Of a DNA stretch of 64,000 bases, positions 35,612-44,771 are shown one piece after another; position 1 is the first letter of the stretch; each line of letters opens with the position of its first letter. The notes beneath the pieces are model-generated. The model was not told the DNA's origin. It was given only the letters and a program-made list of their open reading frames with translations, and did no database searches. Source of the DNA: Bacteroidaceae bacterium (GTDB taxonomy: Bacteria > Bacteroidota > Bacteroidia > Bacteroidales > Bacteroidaceae); contig JAFYQQ010000005.1 of the NCBI GenBank assembly GCA_017559845.1, positions 27,965 to 91,964 on the forward strand. Reading direction: 5' to 3'. The translations under genes and the position numbers were made by a program.

Positions 35612-37768
35612 ATGAGAACAACTATTAAAAAGACTCTTGTTGCCGTTTGCGCCCTTATGGCTGGCGGAATGGCCAACGCAGAAAACGATTATACAGCCTA
35701 TGTTAACCCGATGGTAGGAACGGCTGCAACAGGCCATACTTTCCCCGGTGCAACAGTTCCCTTTGGATTGGTGCAGACTACACCTGCAACGGGTGCATGG
35801 GGTTGGGCATATTGCGGTAGCTATCAGTACAATGACAAACGTATTTGGGGATTTGTGCAGACTGCCATCAATGGTACCGGTTGCCTGGATTTGGGTAATG
35901 TCCTTGTCATGCCTGTTACGGCTCGCAAGGACCGTAAAGACTATTACAGTAATTTTGACCATAAGAACGAATACACCTCACCGGGATATTACAGCGTATA
36001 CCTTGACGAAACAGCAGTGAGGGCTGAACTTACTGCCACTCCGCACGTGGCCTATCACCGTTACACGTTCAACCGCACCGATTCGGCGGCAGTACTCATC
36101 GACCTTCAGCACAGCCCTGTTTGGAGCGAAGAACAATACCACAGCCATGTGTTGGAAAGCCAAATTCAGCAAGTGGACAACCGCACCATCACAGGCCATT
36201 TGCGCAATTCTGTGTGGGTGGATAAGGACGTGTTCTTTGTGGCCAGTTTTAACCGCCCCATTAAGAACGTGAGCAGTCTGCCTCTTACAGGAAAGGAGCG
36301 TGGTGAGCGCCGTTTGTTGTCCTTTGATATGATGCCTGGTGATCAGTTGGAAGTGAAGATAGCCCTTTCTTCGGCCACCATTGAAGGAGCGCAGAAGAAC
36401 ATGCAGACCGAATTGCCCGGTTGGGGATTCGAGGCTACTCGTCAGAAAGCAAAAGACACATGGAACAGCTATTTCTCACGCGTCAGCATAGAAGGTACAG
36501 ACGAACAGAAGGCAAACTTCTACACCAGCCTTTATCATGCCCTGATGCAACCCAACAACATTGCCGATGTAGACGGCATGTACCGCAATCCCAAGGGACA
36601 GCTGGCCAAGGCCGAGGGTGGAAGCTATTACAGCACCTTCTCGTGCTGGGATACTTATCGTGCCGCTCACAGTCTCTACACGCTCGTAACACCCGAGATG
36701 GTCAATCCCTTTGTGCGCACCATGATTTCGCATTTCGATGTTCAAGGTTATCTGCCCATCTGGACTCTTTGGGGAAAGGAAAACCACACTATGATAGGTA
36801 ACCATTCTGTGCCTATCATCGTGGAGGCCTATGCCAAGGGATTCCGCGATTACGATACAGAGGCAGCATGGAATGCCATCAAGCAGACACAGACTGTTAC
36901 GCATCCTCCCAAATCTAATTGGGAAAATTACATGAAGTACGGTTATTTCCCTGCTGATATCATGCAGCACGAGAGTGTATCCCACACCTTGGAATGTGTT
37001 TATGACGACTGGTCGGCTGCTGAGATGGCCCGTCTCATGGGCAAGAAGGAAGACCAAGCCTATTTCCTCAAGCGTGCCGATTTCTATAAGAATATGTTTG
37101 ACAAGAAAACCGGCTTCATGCGTCCACGTCTTTCGGATGGTACATGGAAGGCTCCTTTCCGCCCCGAACAGCTCGGTAATGGCTTTACTGAGGGTAATTC
37201 GTGGCAATATACATGGCACGTACAGCACGATGTTCCCGGCCTTATCAAACTTCTTGGCGGACGCAAGAAATTTGTAACCAAACTGGATTCGCTCTTTACC
37301 GTTCATCTGACCAGCAATGTGGCCGATGTCAGTGGACTGCTCGGCAACTATGCTCACGGCAACGAGCCCAGCCACCACGTTATCTATCTCTACAGCATGG
37401 CCGGACGCCCCGACCGTACTGCGGAACTTGTGCGTGAAGTATTTGACACCCAATATCGTCCCGCGCCCGATGGCCTTTGCGGAAACGACGATTGCGGTCA
37501 GATGTCGGCTTGGTACATCTTCTCGGCTATGGGCTTCTATCCCGTAGATCCTGTCAGCTGTCGCTATATTCTGGGTGCGCCTCAGCTTCCTCGCGTCACG
37601 CTCAATATGCCCAACGGAAATGTCTTCACCGTAGAGGCCGATGGATTGAGCAAGGAGAATCTTTATGTTGACCAGATTTTCCTTAACGGCGAGCGTTACA
37701 AGAAGAACTACATTACCCATGATGACATTGTCAAGGGTGGAAAGTTGGTGTTTAAAATGAAACCTTGA
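35612..37768 (+). CDS. GH92 alpha-mannosidase
   Basis: The 718-residue exo-alpha-mannosidase carries a signal peptide (TLVAVCALMAGGMANA), the N-terminal beta-sandwich starting YVNPMVGTAATGHTFPGATV, and the alpha/alpha barrel with SCWDTYRAAHSLYTL, GYFPADIMQHESVSHTLECV, EGNSWQYTWHVQHD and GNDDCGQMSAWYIFSAMGFY, all hallmark GH92 segments. The family removes mannose from N-glycans or yeast mannan in a calcium-dependent inverting reaction; linkage specificity is not readable. It is the last gene of the rightward run and is followed by a perfect palindrome. Confidence 0.95.
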   Translation: MRTTIKKTLVAVCALMAGGMANAENDYTAYVNPMVGTAATGHTFPGATVPFGLVQTTPATGAWGWAYCGSYQYNDKRIWGFVQTAINGTGCLDLGNVLVMPVTARKDRKDYYSNFDHKNEYTSPGYYSVYLDETAVRAELTATPHVAYHRYTFNRTDSAAVLIDLQHSPVWSEEQYHSHVLESQIQQVDNRTITGHLRNSVWVDKDVFFVASFNRPIKNVSSLPLTGKERGERRLLSFDMMPGDQLEVKIALSSATIEGAQKNMQTELPGWGFEATRQKAKDTWNSYFSRVSIEGTDEQKANFYTSLYHALMQPNNIADVDGMYRNPKGQLAKAEGGSYYSTFSCWDTYRAAHSLYTLVTPEMVNPFVRTMISHFDVQGYLPIWTLWGKENHTMIGNHSVPIIVEAYAKGFRDYDTEAAWNAIKQTQTVTHPPKSNWENYMKYGYFPADIMQHESVSHTLECVYDDWSAAEMARLMGKKEDQAYFLKRADFYKNMFDKKTGFMRPRLSDGTWKAPFRPEQLGNGFTEGNSWQYTWHVQHDVPGLIKLLGGRKKFVTKLDSLFTVHLTSNVADVSGLLGNYAHGNEPSHHVIYLYSMAGRPDRTAELVREVFDTQYRPAPDGLCGNDDCGQMSAWYIFSAMGFYPVDPVSCRYILGAPQLPRVTLNMPNGNVFTVEADGLSKENLYVDQIFLNGERYKKNYITHDDIVKGGKLVFKMKP

Positions 37769-37797
37769 TTTCGCCTGTTATATACACGATCATATCC

Positions 37798-37841
37798 TTA
37801 GTTTGGGGCAAGATGCAAATTTGCATCTTGCCCCAAACTAA
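37798..37841. terminator. 44-bp perfect palindrome at convergent junction
   Basis: The left arm 37798-37819 (ttagtttggggcaagatgca followed by aa) is exactly complementary to the right arm 37820-37841, with no spacer. Outer partly complementary segments (acacgatcat and atgatcatgt) could lengthen the stem. It begins 29 bp after the GH92 stop and likely ends that transcript; no long T-run follows. Confidence 0.6.
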
Positions 37842-37855
37842 AATGTCGATGATCA

Positions 37856-37960
37856 TGTAATGCCGCACCTGCATGATAAATATTTTAGAAGGAAGGTGCC
37901 AGTAATCTCTTCGCCTATCTTCTTGTAACAGGTCAGGTCCGTTTCTCCATGTTTATATTG
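37856..37960 (-). pseudogene. Fragment resembling IS66 transposase
   Basis: On the minus strand an in-frame stretch of 35 codons between stops reads ETDLTCYKKIGEEIT in its middle, which resembles the ...DLTxYKKIGEEVTE... segment before the transposase core of Bacteroidetes IS66 elements. The surrounding sequence diverges at once and no terminal repeats are seen. It is treated as a decayed relic; the match is from memory and short. Confidence 0.35.
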
Positions 37961-38089
37961 TCATGTTTGAAGAAGAGCCTGAGCCTTTATTGGGATTTGT
38001 CAGAGATGAAAATCCTAACGTGCTGCATTTTTAACCTTGTCATGGTTTAGTGGACAGTAATAAACCTAACCCCTTACTTTATACAAAAA

Positions 38090-38120
38090 AGAAAAGGTTC
38101 ATTGAACGTGAACCTTTTCT
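38090..38120 (-). terminator. Intrinsic terminator of the large lipoprotein gene
   Basis: A 12-bp perfect stem (agaaaaggttca at 38090-38101 and its complement at 38109-38120) is followed on the minus strand by TTTTTTGT. It lies 59 bp beyond the stop. Confidence 0.85.
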
Positions 38121-38179
38121 TGTTGGGAATATATGATTTTTGTTAAAACTCTGTTTGAACCGTATTGATTAGGAGTGAA

Positions 38180-40543
38180 TCAATCTAATTCGTAAATCTG
38201 TAGCCCATACATGCCGTACGCAACGTAAATGCGTCCGTCAGGACCTTTTTTAACAAAATTCGCGGACTGCTTGATTGTGGTTTCATCCGTAACAATGGTT
38301 GCACCCTTTCCTGTGTAATGGAACTTCTTGATTGTACGGTTATAAGTGTTACCGTCTTTATCCGTATAAGTTGCGTTTTTGTCTAATACAGCTAAACCGT
38401 CACCTGCTGCCAGATAGATGTATTTTTCATCCACATCTACACCATTGGCGCTCTTTTTACTTCCACCAACCTTGTTACCGTTGTAGTCATAGATTACGAA
38501 CCCATTTTGTCCCTTACAAACATAGATATATTCGTTGTCGCTGATACATACGTTTTTACCGTTTACGGGATTGAGAGCTCCTACTTCAAATGAGGTTTCT
38601 GCATTCATGGAAGCATCGTAAATGGTTACGATACCCTTTTCTGTATTGTTGAGTGTGACAACCTTTCCATTGTTTGCATTGTAATGGATGTATTTACCCT
38701 GGAAATTGTCAGTTTCTTGGTTGATAGATTTCTTTTCCTGGTTGCTTACATCATTGATGTCAAATTTGTTGATACCACCATTGGAGTAACCGGATATTGT
38801 AACCAACTCATCGCCTATACGGTCTACGCAGTTTGCAGAGTAGCCGGTAAGATTAACGCGTATCTCTTCATATTGTTCCATTGCAGGGAATTTGCCGTCT
38901 GATGTCAGCGCTATTTCACTCAATGCAGCACCTACTTTTTTGTTTGTGGTTGCTGAATACAACTTGTTGTCTGAATAGATAATGTGGTTGTATTTGAACT
39001 CACTGTCTTCCATTGATTGCTCAAAAAGACTGCTTGTAATGTCGTAATTGTTGATATTAATAATGTCAATGATGCCGCCAAAGTCCTCCTCGCTATCTAC
39101 GGATGGGCTAAAATCGTCCTGTGCATAGTCCATATTGGTTCTTGGATTAGAATGCCAGCACAGGTATACCATGTTGTCCTTAAATGCAATTCCGGTTGCA
39201 GAATATTTATGGGTAGCGGCGGATGCAGGAGGCAATACTTCAATTACAGGTACGTTTCCGGTCTCTCCGCGGCAACCGTCTGCTGAAGAAGGCAACCAAC
39301 TGTTAGCATGGATGCTCACAGGTTCTGGCACATCCAAGTTGTCCTCGTTCAGTATTGCCAGCTCGTCTTTTACATCATAGTAGAATTTGATGCGCAAATC
39401 ACCTTCAATATTCAAATAACCAGTAAAGTTTTTACTGGGGAAGTTGGCTGCTGCCACGCTTCCAGGGATGGTTGTGTACTCATTTCCACGATCAAGATAG
39501 AGTTTGCCATTAACCTTAACTATGGATTTATAATTAGATTGAATGCCGTTTATCACAATCCGTTGGTCGCCTTTGTCAACAAGCATACCATCATTCTTAA
39601 TTTCGAATAAGGCATCTTTCAAGTTCATTGTTGCTTTTCCCTGATTTGTAATCAGTGTTCCCACATAAAGGTATTTATTGACGTTCATGACGGTTCCGCC
39701 AGTTGTAGCCTTGAAGTCAAGCGCTTCTTCTACTGTTGTACAATCGTCAAAGGTTACGTCTGCAGCATATTCTACATACATGTTTTTCATAACATGCAAT
39801 TTGTTGACGAAATGTGATTTACCACCATTGAATTGTACACTACCGTTTACAATCATTTCACGTTCGCAATAGAAATCCGATTGGGTATCTACCTGGAAAG
39901 TTACATAAGCGTTGTTTTCTCTAACAATGAACGGATCACCTTCGGGATCGTAAATATGAACCTTGCCGGCTTCATACAATCGGAAACCCATGTTTTCGGG
40001 AGTATCAATGTTACCCCAGCAATATACATTGGTTGCCTTCTTAATTTTGACCATGTTGTCCCATCCAGCTTCGCAATATGTCAAGACAGAACCAGGAAGA
40101 ATATAAATGTTCACAGGTGTGTCATCATTCCACCATGCTCCTGTGAATTTTGCATCAGCATTTATGTAGATGTCAATAGAACCTTCGCTAGAGGACCAAT
40201 CCTGACTGATTGTACCTTCCCATGCAGAATCAATGTAATATGCTTTTCCTCTAGTAAGTGTTACTCCATTGTTCCAATTAGTTGGTTGGTCTGCCAGTCT
40301 AAGCGCATTCTCTGGAATGGAGGGAGCGGGTGTTTCACTATAAGCTCTTGTGCTGTTTCCTGCAGGAGCATGATTGGCAAATACAAGACGGCCTGACAAT
40401 TCTGATTGATCAGTTGTGATTTTAATGTTTGCCGGGTTGGTAACAGTGGGGTTTTCAGGTTTGATAGCACTCTCATCGGAACATGAAGTAGTTGCACTCA
40501 TCATGAAGGCGAATATGCTCGCGAGGTAAATGTATTTCTTCAT
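38180..40543 (-). CDS. Large lipoprotein: beta-solenoid plus propeller-like repeats
   Basis: The 787-residue protein opens with a lipoprotein signal (ASIFAFMMSATTSC, Cys 21). Residues about 85-400 are rich in short strands with ladder-like Asn and Val (IVNGSVQFNGGKSHFVNKLH, VMNVNKYLYVGTLI), suggesting a right-handed beta-helix. Residues about 440-787 contain blade-like repeats with VYLCWH, YSDNKLYSATTNK, YIYVCKGQNGFVIYDYNG and GRIYVAYGMYGLQIYELD, resembling the LVIVD-type beta-propeller. No enzyme motif is recognised. It has its own promoter element and terminator and is probably separate from the exopolysaccharide operon behind it. Role unknown; surface binding is a guess. Confidence 0.75.
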   Translation of the reverse strand: MKKYIYLASIFAFMMSATTSCSDESAIKPENPTVTNPANIKITTDQSELSGRLVFANHAPAGNSTRAYSETPAPSIPENALRLADQPTNWNNGVTLTRGKAYYIDSAWEGTISQDWSSSEGSIDIYINADAKFTGAWWNDDTPVNIYILPGSVLTYCEAGWDNMVKIKKATNVYCWGNIDTPENMGFRLYEAGKVHIYDPEGDPFIVRENNAYVTFQVDTQSDFYCEREMIVNGSVQFNGGKSHFVNKLHVMKNMYVEYAADVTFDDCTTVEEALDFKATTGGTVMNVNKYLYVGTLITNQGKATMNLKDALFEIKNDGMLVDKGDQRIVINGIQSNYKSIVKVNGKLYLDRGNEYTTIPGSVAAANFPSKNFTGYLNIEGDLRIKFYYDVKDELAILNEDNLDVPEPVSIHANSWLPSSADGCRGETGNVPVIEVLPPASAATHKYSATGIAFKDNMVYLCWHSNPRTNMDYAQDDFSPSVDSEEDFGGIIDIININNYDITSSLFEQSMEDSEFKYNHIIYSDNKLYSATTNKKVGAALSEIALTSDGKFPAMEQYEEIRVNLTGYSANCVDRIGDELVTISGYSNGGINKFDINDVSNQEKKSINQETDNFQGKYIHYNANNGKVVTLNNTEKGIVTIYDASMNAETSFEVGALNPVNGKNVCISDNEYIYVCKGQNGFVIYDYNGNKVGGSKKSANGVDVDEKYIYLAAGDGLAVLDKNATYTDKDGNTYNRTIKKFHYTGKGATIVTDETTIKQSANFVKKGPDGRIYVAYGMYGLQIYELD

Positions 40544-40617
40544 ACTGTTCTGTTTAAGTGTTGATAATTGTTTATTTGTTTATTGATAATTGATAATGTT
40601 TATTTAACTTACATTTG

Positions 40618-40625
40618 CAAAGATA
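40618..40625 (-). promoter_or_regulatory. -7 element for the large lipoprotein gene
   Basis: Minus-strand TATCTTTG, 74 bp upstream of the ATG, followed by an AT-rich leader with repeated attgataa. No -33 TTTG at the right distance. Confidence 0.45.
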
Positions 40626-40702
40626 GTGAAAATAATTAAAATATTAGATTTGTTTTTTTTTATAATTATTTCAATTCTGCCTCTTTTTTTACATTTATTA
40701 AG

Positions 40703-40720
40703 AAAAAGACGAGTCTTTTT
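40703..40720 (-). terminator. Terminator of the exopolysaccharide operon
   Basis: A 7-bp stem (aaaaaga/tcttttt, loop cgag) starts at the stop codon of the dehydrogenase gene and reads on the minus strand into TCTTTTTCTTAA. Confidence 0.6.
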
Positions 40721-41997
40721 TACAATCTTTCAGTTACAATATTATAATCCAATACTCCTTTTACGTCATAGAAAACACCGCCCGGCTTACGCAATGTTCC
40801 CATTTCAATTGATTGAAAGCATTTGTGTTTGACGCAATATATGACGGCATCATATTCTCCTCTTTCCAGTTCTTCAGCCTGTGTGCTGATTTCTATGCCA
40901 TATTCTTGTCTAGCATGTTCTGGACTTACCCAAGGATCAAATATGTGGATATCTTGCGTATATACTTTTAATGAATTGTAAATGTCTATGACTTTGGTGT
41001 TTCTGATGTCCGGGCAATCTTCTTTGAAGGTAAAACCCAACAAAAGAATTTTGGCTTTGAAAGCCGATGTATTATGCAGTGTCATACAGCGTACAACCCT
41101 TTCGGCGATGTAGTTTCCCATAGTATTGTTGAGGCGTCTTGCTTCCATCATGATACGGGGGACAACTCCACGAGAAGTGGCACGTTGTATCAGGTAATAT
41201 GGATCTACACTGATACAATGTCCGCCAACAAGGCCTGGCGAGAAGTTCAGGAAGTTCCACTTTGTACTTGCAGCTTTAAGGACATCCGTTGTATCGATAC
41301 CTAATGCATTGAATACAATAGCTATCTCATTCATAAACGCAATGTTTACATCTCGTTGTGTGTTTTCTAGAATCTTTGCGGCTTCGGCCACTTTTATAGA
41401 TGGTGCTTTATGGGTACCGTTAAGCAATACAGAATTATAGAGGTTGTCAATCACTTCTGCTGCTTCCAGAGTTGATCCAGAAGTGATTTTAGGAATGTTT
41501 TCAACTGTATGTGTTTTGTCTCCTGGGTTGATTCGTTCTGGTGAATACCCAATATAAAAATCTTCGTTCAGTTTCAGACCAGAAACTTCTTCCAGTATGG
41601 GCGAACAGATCTCTTCTGTCACACCTGGATAAACGGTGGATTCGTATATGACATAATCGCCTTTGGAAATGACTTGCCCTACTATTTTACTGGCATTCTT
41701 AAGCGGAACCAATTCCGGATTGTGAAAGTCGTCAACCGGGGTGGGGATGGCCACAATATATACGTTACAAGATTTCAGGTCATTTAGGTCATTTGTGCAT
41801 TTCATGCCGTTCATAAGGGCGTTTTTCAATGCATCGGGAGCCACTTCATTGGTAGAGTCTATGCCTTGGTTGATTTCATTGATACGGCTTTCTTTAATGT
41901 CGTAGCCGACAACATTGTATTTTTTTGCAAACAGACAGGCTAATGGGAAACCGACATAGCCTAAACCGATAATGCCTATTTTATATTTTTCAGTCAT
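40720..41997 (-). CDS. Nucleotide-sugar (UDP-sugar) 6-dehydrogenase
   Basis: The 425-residue enzyme belongs to the UDP-glucose/GDP-mannose dehydrogenase family, closer in look to the WecC/TviB/WbpO branch. It oxidises the C6 hydroxyl of an NDP-sugar to a uronate with two NAD+. Visible: Rossmann GLGYVGFPLACLFAKKYNVV, VAIPTPVD, ESTVYPGVTEE, the middle-domain SPERINPGDKTHTVENIPKI, the catalytic Cys in GLVGGHCISVDPYYL, and the C-terminal GFTFKEDCPDIRNTKV. Last gene of the operon, 44 bp after the synthase gene; it would supply a (amino)uronic acid precursor for that polymer. Confidence 0.9.
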   Translation of the reverse strand: MTEKYKIGIIGLGYVGFPLACLFAKKYNVVGYDIKESRINEINQGIDSTNEVAPDALKNALMNGMKCTNDLNDLKSCNVYIVAIPTPVDDFHNPELVPLKNASKIVGQVISKGDYVIYESTVYPGVTEEICSPILEEVSGLKLNEDFYIGYSPERINPGDKTHTVENIPKITSGSTLEAAEVIDNLYNSVLLNGTHKAPSIKVAEAAKILENTQRDVNIAFMNEIAIVFNALGIDTTDVLKAASTKWNFLNFSPGLVGGHCISVDPYYLIQRATSRGVVPRIMMEARRLNNTMGNYIAERVVRCMTLHNTSAFKAKILLLGFTFKEDCPDIRNTKVIDIYNSLKVYTQDIHIFDPWVSPEHARQEYGIEISTQAEELERGEYDAVIYCVKHKCFQSIEMGTLRKPGGVFYDVKGVLDYNIVTERL

Positions 41998-42041
41998 TTA
42001 TTTTTTAATATGTAATTATGTTATTAAAAGTGTGTTCTTAA

Positions 42042-43364
42042 CTAAATTCCTTCAACCTGTGCTAGTTCTGAAGTCTTTTTAGGATTCCACGGGTCTTTAT
42101 AGGATGAAAAGAAAAACAGTTCCTTGATATGCGCCAACAAACGTGCACTACGCAGGAAATATCCCGTGTAGAAGGTGCTTACGAATAAATATGGTACCAG
42201 TTTCTTTTCTTCAGAGGCCCGTTCTGATACTAACATTATGACACCAAAGGCTACCAATGAAAAGCAATACCTTATCATCCAGCCTACCAGGAAGATTTCC
42301 ATTAATCTGTCCGTATGCATGAAAATCAATGTGACGATATAGAATAGCCAGAGAAAATTGAAATAACAGTCATACATCAGATTTTCCATATTCGATATCC
42401 AGTTTAGAATATTGAAATGTTTGTGCGGAATCAGAATGTCGAAATGTTTGCGTAGACGAAAGCGGATAAGTGACTTGCTCCAACGTTGTCGTTGCTTGAA
42501 TAAGGCATGCCATTGCGTGGGCACATTGGTCATGCATATAGCGTCTTCTGCAAAATAGACTTTATCGCCCGATTTCCTAATTTTCTGTGTGATGTCGCCA
42601 TCTAGTCCCGGACCAATGTCCCACATGCCGATTTGCATAAGCTTCTCTCGTTCAAAAGCACCGAAAGCCCCGGAAATAATATGGTAGATTCCAAGCGTGT
42701 TCGTCACCATACGCCCTATCTGAATAGTCTTCAGATATTCCAATGCCTGCATGGAGGTACAAAGTGTTTCATCGCTATTACGCACTTTCACACATCCGCC
42801 CACAGCTTTAATCTTTGGGTCATAATAGAAAGGAAGCAGGATTTTTTCAATCGCATCCCTGTCAAGAGATGAGTCGGCATCAAGGTGTACAATGTATTTC
42901 CCTTTTGCATAATGTACTCCGTAATTAGCGGCACTTGCTTTTCCTCCGCGGATATGGGAGCGTAAATACAGGTCAATATAGCCAGCCTTTTCCAAATCGC
43001 GACAAATCAAAGGTGTTGCATCGTCAGATCCGTCGTCCACGATAATAATCTCATAGTTGCGGTAGGTTTGCTCGTTGAGGGATTTAACTAGTTTGTAGAT
43101 ATGTTTACCTTCATTCTTTCCTGGAGCCAGAATTGTAATCAGTGGATTTTCCAGATATAATTTCATTTTGGCCACATCCTGTTTCCGCTTACGGGATTTG
43201 AATGTAATTTGGTGCCAGATGGATATGACCAGTTCTAGAAAATAGTATCTAGGAAATTCAATGATGAACAAGAACCAGTAAGTGTGCAAAACCGCACTCC
43301 AAGTGAGATTTCGAGTAAAACAGGCTATTATGCCGTCAATTATGTCAAAACAAAAGTTCAACAT
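42042..43364 (-). CDS. Processive GT2 polysaccharide synthase
   Basis: The 440-residue inner-membrane glycosyltransferase has an N-terminal membrane segment (about 22-50), a GT-A catalytic domain and three to four C-terminal membrane helices (about 320-410). Catalytic marks: TILAPGKNEGKHIYKLVKSL, IIIVDDGSDDAT, VHLDADSSLD (DxD), LDGDIT (base region) and the processive QxxRW motif as KQRQRWSKS. The pattern resembles PgaC, HasA and Alg8 synthases that both polymerise and extrude a beta-linked chain. The sugar is unknown; the dehydrogenase partner suggests a uronate-containing polymer. Confidence 0.88.
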   Translation of the reverse strand: MLNFCFDIIDGIIACFTRNLTWSAVLHTYWFLFIIEFPRYYFLELVISIWHQITFKSRKRKQDVAKMKLYLENPLITILAPGKNEGKHIYKLVKSLNEQTYRNYEIIIVDDGSDDATPLICRDLEKAGYIDLYLRSHIRGGKASAANYGVHYAKGKYIVHLDADSSLDRDAIEKILLPFYYDPKIKAVGGCVKVRNSDETLCTSMQALEYLKTIQIGRMVTNTLGIYHIISGAFGAFEREKLMQIGMWDIGPGLDGDITQKIRKSGDKVYFAEDAICMTNVPTQWHALFKQRQRWSKSLIRFRLRKHFDILIPHKHFNILNWISNMENLMYDCYFNFLWLFYIVTLIFMHTDRLMEIFLVGWMIRYCFSLVAFGVIMLVSERASEEKKLVPYLFVSTFYTGYFLRSARLLAHIKELFFFSSYKDPWNPKKTSELAQVEGI

Positions 43365-43379
43365 ATTAGATTCCTGGAC

Positions 43380-44771
43380 TTAGTTCGTTTTGTTTATACG
43401 CTCTATAAACGTCTGTATTTTCTCTTCGGCTTGTTGATGCAGATAATCTTGCTCTGTTATAATGATTTCCGGATGCTTTAATTCAATAATCTTGAGCATC
43501 TCTTCATGCTCTTCTTCTATCTGACGTTTCAAACCTTCTGATAATTCAGAAGGGCATTTGGTTGCCATAAATATGTAGTTTCTCTTAAAAGAAATGTTGT
43601 TGTAATAGAATCTCTTTTGGAAGTCATCAACAATTTGCATGATTTTCTGTGGAGTGGTGTCATTGCCTTCTATCTTGAATTTGTTGATAAAGATGGATTC
43701 GCTCTTTTCATGTGAATAAGAGAAAAGACGTATTTGTGACAGAAAGGATTCGAAATTGGAATAACCGGCCCAGATATCCTTGCTGACTGAAATTACTGCG
43801 TCATTGTTAGAGAGTGCCAAAAGTCCCTCGGGCGTATACTCATAACTGTACACATCATATGCCAACAATTCAGAGGGACGGTGTGTTTTCTTGCATGATG
43901 AACAGTATACTTTCATGTCGGTGTGGAGGAAGGTATGATTGCATTCCTGACAGGTATAGACGTTGGATGGCTTGTCGTAATCCACGCCGATGTGTCGAAG
44001 GAAATGGTGGCATTTTGGGCAGCGTAATTCTCCGTCGTATGTATAACTGGACTCTGGCGAGATGTTTGCGCAACGGAAATGGTGTAAAACCGCTTCTTCC
44101 TTCAAGTTTGAGGAATCGCATTTGGGACACGATTCCATATAGAACAGATGGGAATTCATACAATGCGGACAAACGTGGAGGCGTTCAACAAATGATTTCT
44201 TTTTGGCGTATCCCAATTCCAAAAGTACGTGATTGAAACGGAAGAAATCATCGTTCATTTTAATGGGAATGTTGTTCTTCTTGGCCGCATATAAGGCGGT
44301 ATGTCCCATTGCATAGGCTTCTTCTATGGAGTCGGTAAAGGTGAACATCTTTCTGGAAATGGCAAATTTGCACAATTTTAGAAAGTACATGTAATTGTTG
44401 TTCTTTACTTCGGCGATGTCGAACGCTTCAATCATTTCCAGTCTGTTGTATATTTCCTCAATCTTTTTGCACATATTCTTGTCGTCAATTGTTGTGGAAA
44501 AGCCGTCAATCAAAGGTTTAAGATTCAATGTGCGGTTCTCTAATGATGAGGACAGGAAACGTGGCTTCAAATGGCACTTCAAGCTGTGAAAAGGTGACAT
44601 TTGTTGCAGCTGGTAAGACAATTCGAAGTGTGATTGGTTGGTGTCTTCTACATAGATGACATCAAAATCTTCTGCTTTGATATCACAGATTTCATCAATG
44701 GGCAGAATGCCTTTTACGATGAGTATATTGCGTCCTTTTGAATTGGTCTTGATGGAATATTGGTTATTCAT
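43380..44771 (-). CDS. Zinc-ribbon protein resembling TackOD1
   Basis: The 463-residue soluble protein has an N-terminal alpha/beta part (about 1-190) resembling a receiver-like fold without its acidic residues recognised (DVIYVEDTNQ, SIEEAYAMGHTALYAAKK). A metal-binding core follows with five CxxC pairs at about 201, 215, 251, 274 and 290 plus HHFRC (Cys 234), and a C-terminal region with YDVYSYEYTPEGLLALSNND and a charged helical tail. The order HHFRCANISPES ... CPKC ... LRHIGVDYDKPS resembles the TackOD1 output domain as I recall it. Placed between the HlyD-like and synthase genes, with a 4-nt overlap to the former, it is probably a regulator of synthesis. This is an inference. Confidence 0.65.
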   Translation of the reverse strand: MNNQYSIKTNSKGRNILIVKGILPIDEICDIKAEDFDVIYVEDTNQSHFELSYQLQQMSPFHSLKCHLKPRFLSSSLENRTLNLKPLIDGFSTTIDDKNMCKKIEEIYNRLEMIEAFDIAEVKNNNYMYFLKLCKFAISRKMFTFTDSIEEAYAMGHTALYAAKKNNIPIKMNDDFFRFNHVLLELGYAKKKSFVERLHVCPHCMNSHLFYMESCPKCDSSNLKEEAVLHHFRCANISPESSYTYDGELRCPKCHHFLRHIGVDYDKPSNVYTCQECNHTFLHTDMKVYCSSCKKTHRPSELLAYDVYSYEYTPEGLLALSNNDAVISVSKDIWAGYSNFESFLSQIRLFSYSHEKSESIFINKFKIEGNDTTPQKIMQIVDDFQKRFYYNNISFKRNYIFMATKCPSELSEGLKRQIEEEHEEMLKIIELKHPEIIITEQDYLHQQAEEKIQTFIERINKTN

